Under the pieces are notes generated by a model that worked only from the letters and a program-made list of their open reading frames with translations, was not told where the DNA came from and did not search any database. A stretch of DNA of 39,121 nucleotides from Strigamia acuminata (lineage: Eukaryota > Arthropoda > Chilopoda > Geophilomorpha > Linotaeniidae), in NCBI GenBank assembly GCA_949358305.1, contig CASHSZ010000083.1, positions 32,501-71,621 of the forward strand, read 5' to 3'. The position numbers and the translations under genes were made by a program. Each line of letters starts with the position of its first letter. The stretch's first letter is position 1. This document shows positions 31,958 through 39,121 of the stretch, piece by piece.

Positions 31958-34330
31958 GTATTCTGTACAGAGAGACGTTCAAAAGAACATCTATTAACTC
32001 ATACAGTAGAAAAACCACAGAAGTGAGTAAAACAATCGCGGAAAACCAAAACCCTCCGGATTTCCGCGAGGGCCAGGATTGGTCTGGATTACTGGAATCA
32101 CTCTCGAAGCCCGTCGAATGCGTTGATGGAGATTCGCACCAACTACGACAGCGCGTGGCAACCGGAAGGTGAAATTAAAATATAAAACGGCGGATATTTT
32201 ACAAAACTTTTGTATCGGTCGTTTGGTACAAAGATAATGTGATTAACTATTGGAATACGAACCGCGAAACCGATACCACGATCCGAAATTTAAACTTTAA
32301 TCGTCCACCCATTGTCGATCGCCAGACATCTATAAGCGATAGGTGCGCCCTTTTCATTTTCGTGTCGCTCCCCCAGAGTTTGTGGGTCTAACCTGACCTA
32401 ATCTTACCCAATTCGAATCTGAATTTGAATCTAAATTTTGCGTTTTTATTATCGTTTCAATATTATACGAGTTTCTTTTTATTAAACAATTACATTTTCA
32501 ATTCTCGTTGGTAGTTAATTGCGCCCTGGTGCGTTGCCATAAACACCGGACACTTTGTGGACATATATCCACGTTGACGGACATCAGCATCGCATCACAC
32601 GCATTATCGCGCGCGCGAACGCGCTCGTGCGAGTATGTACGCCGTCGGGGACTTCGCTTCGCGGTCGCGCATCGACGTCGAAACATGCCGTATCGGTGTG
32701 CGGACGTTTTCTATGCCCACAACGAACCGAATCTGTCGGACGCGAGTAGAATGCGCGTCACGAGGTCTAGACTAACGGATGAGTGTCGATGTGGGAGCTT
32801 ATTTTTGGGACGAGTCGTCGGGGTTGCCGCCGCCTTCGCCACCGCTCAACGAGCCCAACTGTCACTATTCGTCGGGATGGATGCGTTTTGTTCCCGACTT
32901 ATTTATCTATTTATTAATTTTTTTCTTTTTTTTTTGACCGGCCCGAAGGCCAGTCTGAGACCGAGAGGCAGGCGGGAGACGCGTATCGCCGTTGGATCCA
33001 ACAGCATCATAGAGTGCAAAGAGTTAACCGCTGACCTCGAAAGGAAACTAGCAAACAAGCTGTACGATCGATTGGTCTAAAAAGGCTCACAAAACCCATC
33101 GAGTGCAGTGATATAAACTCGCGTCGACTACGTTGGTGCAGCGTGTATTGCGAGATGAAATTTAAATCGTAAACCAATTGAGACGTTCACGATCTTGTTT
33201 CACGCAACATCTACCACGAAAATCTAATTAATGACTGGATCACATGACACAAAATTAATTCTACGACCGGGAAATCGATTTCTATTTTTTAAAGACTTTT
33301 ATTTAACTCGGCGCGAGATTCTACCTACAAACGATAAACGCATCCTTTTTATTTTCTTGTTGTCGTCTCGAGAGTCTGTGGATCTACAACCTGGCCTAAT
33401 CTGACCTAATTCAAATCTAAATTTGAATCTGAATTTTGCGTTTTCTTTATTGTTTCAACATTATACGAGTTTCCTTTTGTTAAACAATTATGTTTTGAAT
33501 TTTCGTAAGTGGTTGGTTAATTGCGTCCCGGTGCGTTGCCATAAACACAAAGCACTCTGCGGACATTTATCCACGTTGCCGGACATTATTATCGACGCCC
33601 GCGTCGAAAGACCGTGTCGAGCTCATCGGCATCGCATCACACGCAATATCGCGCGCGCGAACGCGCTTGTGCGAGTATGTACGTCGTCGGGGACTCGGCT
33701 TCGCGGTCGCGCATCGACGTCGAAACATGCCGTATCGGTGTGCGGATGTTTTCTATGCCCACAACGAACCGTATCTGTCGGACGCGAGTAGAATGCACGT
33801 CAAGAGGTTTAGACTAACGGATGAGTGTCGATGTGGGAGCTTATTTTTGGGACGAGTCGTCGGGGTTGCCGCCGCCGTCGCCACCGCTCAACGAGCCCAA
33901 CTGTCATTTATTTATTTATTTATTTATTAATTTTTTTTTTTTTTTTGACCGGCCCGAAGGCCAGTCTGAGACCGAGACCCGCCGACCGACCATTGGATGG
34001 TAGGCGAGTCGACCAACAGAAAATGGCGACGAACATTTCGGGAGGCGGAACCACACCAACGACCGACCGGCCAATTGGTACTCAACAGGTACTCCGGTCT
34101 CGATCTGAAAAACGTCCGCAAAGTCTATCGGATGCGATGACCGGGACTCGCGTCGACTGCGACGGTACATGGTCCCCGGGAAATGATTTAAAAATGTAAA
34201 ACGACGGTTGTTTTGTAAAACTTTTATTCGAATCTGTCGCGACGAAGATAAAATGATTAACGGTTGGAAGGCGAGCCGCGAAACCAGTTCTACGACGGGG
34301 GAATTAAAATTTTAACAGTCTTTCTTTTTC

Positions 34331-35122
34331 GGGTGATTTTTTTTACTCCGTACCGATCGCCACGTCAGACACGAGTAGGATGCACGCGACCGCGCGCACG
34401 TTTAAACGAACGAACGAACGAACGGATGCCGACGCGGAAACTTATTTTCGGGGCGAGTCGTCGGGGCTGCCGCTGCCGCCGCCGTCGCTCAACGACCCCA
34501 ACCGCATCTATTCGTCGGGACGGATACGTTCCATTTTCGGACTTATTTATTTATTTTTTTATTTATTATTTTGACCGGCCCGAAGGCCAGTCTGAGACCG
34601 TGGCGAAGCAAGGGTCCTTTTATATCGGATACCGCGCCGCTCGGCGGGTACTGTGCGCCGCTCGACCGAGCGGCGGGCCCGAGTCCCGAGTTCGATCTGA
34701 AAGTGTTGGCAAAACCCATCGAACGTGTTCGGGAAGACTCCCGTCCACAACGACGGCGCGAGACCCCCGGAAGATGAAAATAAAATACGAAACGGCTCAT
34801 TTTCTATAAAATTTTTATTCCAACGAATTACGACGAAGATAACCTAATTATCGGTTAAAGCACGGACCGCAAAGTCGGTGCCACGACCGGAGAATTAAAA
34901 TTTTAATCGTCTTTCCTTTTTCGGGTGATTTTTTTTTACTCCGTACCGATCGCCACGTCAGACACGAGTAGGATGCACGCGACCGCGCGCACGTTTAAAC
35001 GAACGAACGAACGAACGGATGCCGACGCGGAAACTTATTTTCGGGGCGAGTCGTCGGGGCTGTCGTTGCTGCCGCCACCGCCGCCGCTCAGCGACCCCAG
35101 TTGCCCCAATTTTACGGCCAAT

Positions 35123-35165
<43 letters not shown>

Positions 35166-35200
35166 TTTTGACCGGCCCGAAGGCCAGTCTGAGAGACACG
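34331..35200. repeat. tandem pair of ~280-bp units
   Basis: 34331-34470 and 34921-35060 are almost identical (starting TTCGGGTGATTTTTTTT, through AACGAACGAACGAACGGATG, to CGGGGCGAGTCGTCGGGGCTG). The copies then differ in their Pro/CCG-rich segment and (TTTA)n length before the shared GGCCCGAAGGCCAGTCTGAG. Confidence 0.85.
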
Positions 35201-36058
35201 GGATGAACGCGCACAAATGCCACATCATCGACCGGACGCTGAAGCATCGACCGTTTACTCGGTCGAGGAAATTTTAAACTATATAACCATCGACCGGTCA
35301 GTTGGGGAGGCGCGCCCGGTACTATACGAGACGGTCCGCCCCGATCTGAAAACGCTCGCCGAACCCGCAGAACGCGTTGGGTGAGACTCGCGTCGACTGC
35401 GACGACGCGAGACTCCCGGAAAGTGAAAATAAAATACGAAACGATTGATTTTCTGTAAAAATTTTATTATGACGAGTTGCGACGAAGATAACCTAATTAA
35501 TGACTGGAGCACACGGCGCGAAATTAATCCTATGATCGGGAAATGCATTTATATTTTTTAAAGACTCTGGTTTGACCAGGCACGAACGTTTATGTACGAG
35601 ATCCAACGTCCGATCACGTGACATGTGATATATTTCGCAAAACCACCACGCCGTTTCTCCAAATTAGGTTTTCACGAAACTCGATTCTATTTTTACCCAC
35701 GTGGTCACGTGCCCTTCCCGATATCAAAATCGCGTTTTAGCGAAACCCGAAGTTTCGTTTTTAATCGGCTGTTTTTGTTGGACACGAAGAAGCGTTATAG
35801 CGCGATCGCGCTAAGCGAGATTTGTAAAGTTGAGGATGCGTTACAACGCGTTTTCAAAAAACGGTTTGCCAAGAATGATAAAACACGCGCGATCGTGCGG
35901 ATTGTACGAATAGGTGAAATCCGCAGAATCCGCCACGAGACTGCGAACAGGGGGTCAAGGTATAGGCCGCCGTAATGTTAAATATAGGGTCCCTTTCGCA
36001 CTCCGCGAAATCCGCATGCGCGCCATAGGGCTAGGCAACCGTGGTAACACCAAAGACC

Positions 36059-37524
36059 ATGAAGTTGTTGCGAGAAGGATACACGCAATGGGAGAAGAAC
36101 GTGAGTGTCTCGCCCCAAGGACCTGCCCGGGCAACTAGACTGATCGATTGTCCGTCTGTTTGTTTGTTTGTTTGTTTGTTTGTTTGTTTTATTTCAGCAA
36201 CCCATCGATTTGAATCGACAAGCTCGGGCCCTAGAGTTTTTGTTCGGGAAGACACGACGACCCGACGACGATGACAGTAGCGACATCGAAGACGACGAAG
36301 ACGAAGGCGAAGACGAAGACGAAGGCGAAGGCGAAGGCGATGGAAACGGTGGAAACGACGGCGGTCGCGTCGGACATGGTCGCGGCACCGCTCCTGGACG
36401 CGGGATGAAGCGCGATTGCGGTCTAATCGCTAGCATTGCGAAGAGCAAACGCGAACGTGAGGCTAAACAAATACGTGGACGCGGGCCGACTCCCACTACA
36501 AAGTCGTCGCCATCGTCGTCGTCGTCGTCGTCGTCGCCGGACAATGACAAACCGGATCCGTTCAAGGTAAAGGAAAGGGATCCTTTCCGCTGCTCTCATT
36601 AATTTGGTGGTTCGTGTTTGACTGAAATTTCAGACAGCCTTGTATCGCGAGAAACGAGACGTCGCGGGAAGCAAATGCGACAGTGTTTACTGCGCGGAGT
36701 CGACTAGTCCGCGACTGAGTTGCAAATCGTGTTCCTCTTCGGTACACGAAGAATGTGTGGGGCGGACATGGACCAACCGGAAAAGCTACACCAAGTTCTT
36801 TTGTAGCGGTTGTCGTAAAATTCGTCCCGCTCCTATCACGAAACTGCTGTGAGTGTTTTCTTTCATTTTATTCTGTAATTAACTATAATTTTTTTGGCCA
36901 CACCGTAGTCTAATTCGCTTGTTCATTTTTTGCTAAACTAGTTTTAATTATTTTACACAGGTACTCCACTTACTCGATTGAGCAAAATTTCACCAAACAC
37001 TTCAACATCTGCTTCCAACACGTCGCAGACGTACTCAATGGAAAGGTTAAAAGTTGGCGGATGAACCTCTTTGACAAAGGTGCCCCGAACCGATCGTCCA
37101 TGTCGACCAACCGACACGATTTACTGATCCAAGACGAAGAACTGGTACAGACTATAGATTTTTTATTATTTTTATATGTTTTTGTTTGTTTGTTTGTTTG
37201 TTTGTTTGTTTGTTTGTTTGTTTGTTTGTTCTTTTCTTTCGTTCGATTGAATTTTGCTCATTTACATTTCAGTGCGAACGTTTTGCTCATTCTATTATAA
37301 AGAAAATAAACACGGACCTGCCCATAAAAACACAGTATGCGCAGACGTGGGGACCAGACGGAATTGAAACGTTCATGACAGCGGTCGCAATTCCCGAATT
37401 TCTGACCCGATTGATCTCTAAGATCGAGGACATCGATCGGGACCACGCAGACTTTTTCCTGGCTAATGTGGATCGCCCGCGGTATTTTGTTGACGATTTG
37501 AAAGACACGCGTGCCAGTCCGTGA
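36059..37524 (+). CDS. PHD-finger protein with RTC4-like C-terminal region
   Basis: Exons are 36059-36100, 36198-36566, 36634-36848, 36961-37144 and 37273-37524, with all phases consistent; 353 residues. The N-terminus (MKLLREGYTQWEKNQ) leads to a long acidic Asp/Glu/Gly stretch, a basic Arg/Gly/Lys region and a Ser run. Residues 152-197 form a Cys4-His-Cys3 finger: C152-x4-C157-x9-C167-x2-C170-x4-H175-x2-C178-x15-C194-x2-C197, which fits a PHD finger, usually a histone-tail reader. The C-terminus (about 290-335, TWGPDGIETFMTAVAIPEF) resembles the RTC4-like domain (G-P-x-G then P-E-x-x-x-x-L-I); this call is weaker. A nuclear chromatin role is inferred. The introns contain (TTTG)n. AATAAA is at 37582-37587. 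Confidence 0.75.
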
Positions 37525-37599
37525 AACGGCACAGTTTGTCAGATTTTCTTTTCTATTTTTTATTTTTCATTTGCGGTTTCGAATAAACAAACACGCACC

Positions 37600-38641
37600 C
37601 CGTTTCGCATTGTTTTATTTATCCATGCGTTTAACAAAATTTTCAGCACATAAATTGTTGTTGTGTAAAATTGCACACGCACGCGCGGTTGATTATATAC
37701 ACGCGCGTCCGATTTCCATACTCGCCTCTCGACCGTGCGAGCCTCGTGAAAGCCCCGTGGTTTCCCATCATCCCTCGGTTCATCCTACACGCGTTCGCAC
37801 GACGACGGCCTGGCAGCGAGTAGTTGGTCAACTGCCAAGTACTTTTCCAGCGAGAAAAAGAGGAAGAAAATTGAATCAACCGGGGTCTATCAACCGGCCT
37901 ATCCATCGAATTAAGCAGGTATGTCGACGAGCGAGCGCCATGTTCGCGGACGGACACAGACGGGAACCACAAGCGGTGTAATTGTCACCATCTTGCTCCC
38001 ACAGATATTTCGAGAGAAATATTTGACGAAAATAGCGTGGGTAGATATTTTCACCAGTTGCATTCAAAAGCTAACATAATTTGTATTTTACTCTAAATTT
38101 AAATGAAGATTGGCATCGTTTACCATTTAAACCCGTGATGAAATTTAAAACGCATCGGTATTTCAAGGGGGAAGGGGGGGATAACACGTGTGCCATTGCT
38201 TCCCCTTTAATCACGTTCCCAGCACGTGACAACGATTACGTTTTGATAACGTGTCAATCTTCATCCGCGCTGCACACGCGCACCAACCCGCGCGCCATTC
38301 AATGACCGCGCGTTATTTGCAAACCCGAACCCCCTATTATCAGATACCCGTGTCCAACCCTTCTCGGAGGTTTGTTAAAAGATCTACTCGACCGACTCTG
38401 GTAAATCGCGAAGAAAGGTGCACCAAATGTTGTCGCAATAATGCATATACATATCGTGGGAATATCCTGCATCCTATTTTCCCTGAAATACCAATGCAAA
38501 TAGCCACCCGCGCTATTTCCACTGCAAAATTTTCTCGTTCGTCCGTACTTATTTTACTTTACTTTACTTTACTTTACTTTTTTTTTGTTTTATTTTTTTT
38601 TTTTTTTTTTTTTTTTGTTTTGTTTTGTTTTGCCTAGGTCC
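37600..38641 (+). other. leader exon and intron of the right-edge gene
   Basis: A donor GTATGTCG begins at 37919 after TTAAGCAG, and a T-rich tract ends in TTTGCCTAG at 38637, four bases before an ATG. A TATA-like TTATATACA lies near 37693. The intron contains CG-rich palindromic bits and a (TTTTAC)n/T run at 38548-38630. The ORF upstream of 37919 is open but has no convincing start. Confidence 0.4.
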
Positions 38642-39121
38642 ATGACGGACGGTTTTCCAAAAACGCTTAACGACACGCGCGTATGGGCCGCCACGACGAC
38701 GCGGTACCGACAGGACGTCGGATTCGACGGCGAAACACCCGGCTATCGCGGCCGATGCGTGGCTACCAGCTCGGAATTCGACTATTTCGAGGAACTCTTC
38801 GGCGAGGCGGCCCGCTTCACCGTGACGGCGACGAACCGGGCCATTCGGAGAGAGGCGAAGCAGGAGAAAGAAGTGGGAAGAACGCGAGTACAGGTGTTGG
38901 GAAAAGTTGACGCACACGTTGCACACGTCGTTCACGGGGGTTCTCAGACGCGCTTTTGGTTGATTGTTCGTATAATATACATGTTTTTCGTTTTAGACGC
39001 GTTCGATGCAACGACCACGAGGTCCGAGAACTAGACAAAGAACGTTGGTCGCCGTGGCTCGCGGTAGTGGCGCTGGAGCACCCGGACCACAACGCAGTGT
39101 TTTGAGGGTGTGTATCACCGC
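38642..39121 (+). CDS. PiggyBac-transposase-like N-terminal region, truncated by the window
   Basis: Exon 38642-38893 (84 codons) and a second exon from 38997 to the window end are joined in phase 0 (CAGGTGTTGG donor, TTTTAG acceptor). The first exon reads MTDGFPKTLNDTRVW, then FDGETPGYRGR and DYFEELFGEAARFTVTATNR. The order F-x-G-x-x-P-G, D-Y-F-x-x-L-F and V-x-x-T-N-R resembles the N-terminal part of PiggyBac-derived (PGBD) transposases just before their DDE core. The second exon is Arg/Gly-rich (PRGPRTRQRTLVAVARGSG) and does not look like a PiggyBac core. This could be a domesticated or chimeric gene, or the resemblance could be limited to this motif. Confidence 0.5.

Larger units (their letters stand above)
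31430..36050. repeat. repeat island 6 (largest)
   Basis: It contains at least five mosaic units. 32460-32970 and 33470-33980 are near copies. 34331-34610 and 34921-35200 are near copies offset by about 590 bp. Shared marks are the GGGACGAGTCGTCGGGG form of the hairpin block, (TTTA)n arrays, GACCGGCCCGAAGGCCAGTC, and tails with GATAA(C/T)CTAATTA. A 116-residue ORF at 35625-35975 and an ORF end near 33000-33080 read protein-like stretches, but both overlap repeat blocks. Confidence 0.8.

Noticed and set aside
32940-33080. C-terminal-like stretch IIECKELTADLERKLANK
   Set aside because: It looks protein-like but is read out of a repeat unit, with no upstream exon or start that can be supported.
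35625-35975. 116-residue ORF with a protein-like basic segment
   Set aside because: It has no ATG at its start, it overlaps a repeat block also present near 12870-12920, and it has no splice or domain support.

Overview
This is eukaryotic nuclear-type DNA. Almost every convincing coding region has to be assembled across GT-AG introns of about 43 to 660 bp. The introns are T-rich and often carry simple repeats such as (TTTA)n or (TTTG)n. Coding exons are GC-rich with no sign of CpG depletion. There are no operons, Shine-Dalgarno sites or rRNA genes. The species cannot be identified from the sequence: an invertebrate, a unicellular eukaryote or an intron-rich endogenous viral region are all possible. 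All exon joins below were made by eye from splice signals and matching codon phase.

Layout, left to right: a possible leftward 5' exon (179-260) diverging from an Ala-rich gene (1117-1750, +); a decayed thymidine kinase fragment (about 2530-2600); a seven-exon zinc-finger gene (2755-4811, -); a 49-bp near-perfect palindrome (5005-5053); an acidic repeat protein gene of about eight exons (5077-8754, -); a multi-exon leader ending in a 71-residue Cys-rich ORF (10697-10912, +); repeat island 1; a coiled-coil gene (14425-15111, +); repeat island 2; a retropepsin-like gene (17346-17889, +); repeat island 3 and a tRNA-like element (19562-19635, -); a second coiled-coil gene (19951-20542, -); a long inverted repeat (20717-21058); a gene with freshly duplicated exons (21906-22793, +), tail to tail with an intronless thymidine kinase (23117-23674, -); repeat island 4; a gene with two equal 78-nt exons (27367-28413, -); a basic/coiled-coil gene (29314-30292, +), tail to tail with a short paralogue of the first zinc-finger gene (30419-31000, -); repeat island 5-6 (31.4-36.0 kb); a PHD-finger gene with an RTC4-like C-terminus (36059-37524, +); and the 5' part of a PiggyBac-like gene cut by the window end (38642-39121, +).

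Only thymidine kinase has a clear enzymatic role (dTMP salvage). The PHD gene and the two zinc-finger paralogues look nuclear or chromatin-related. Most other products are low-complexity, coiled-coil or repeat proteins that I do not recognise, and no common pathway is evident. The repeat islands share a mosaic unit of roughly 1 kb containing a GC-rich imperfect hairpin, and they separate the genes. Leader introns ending 0-15 nt before the start codon recur in several genes.
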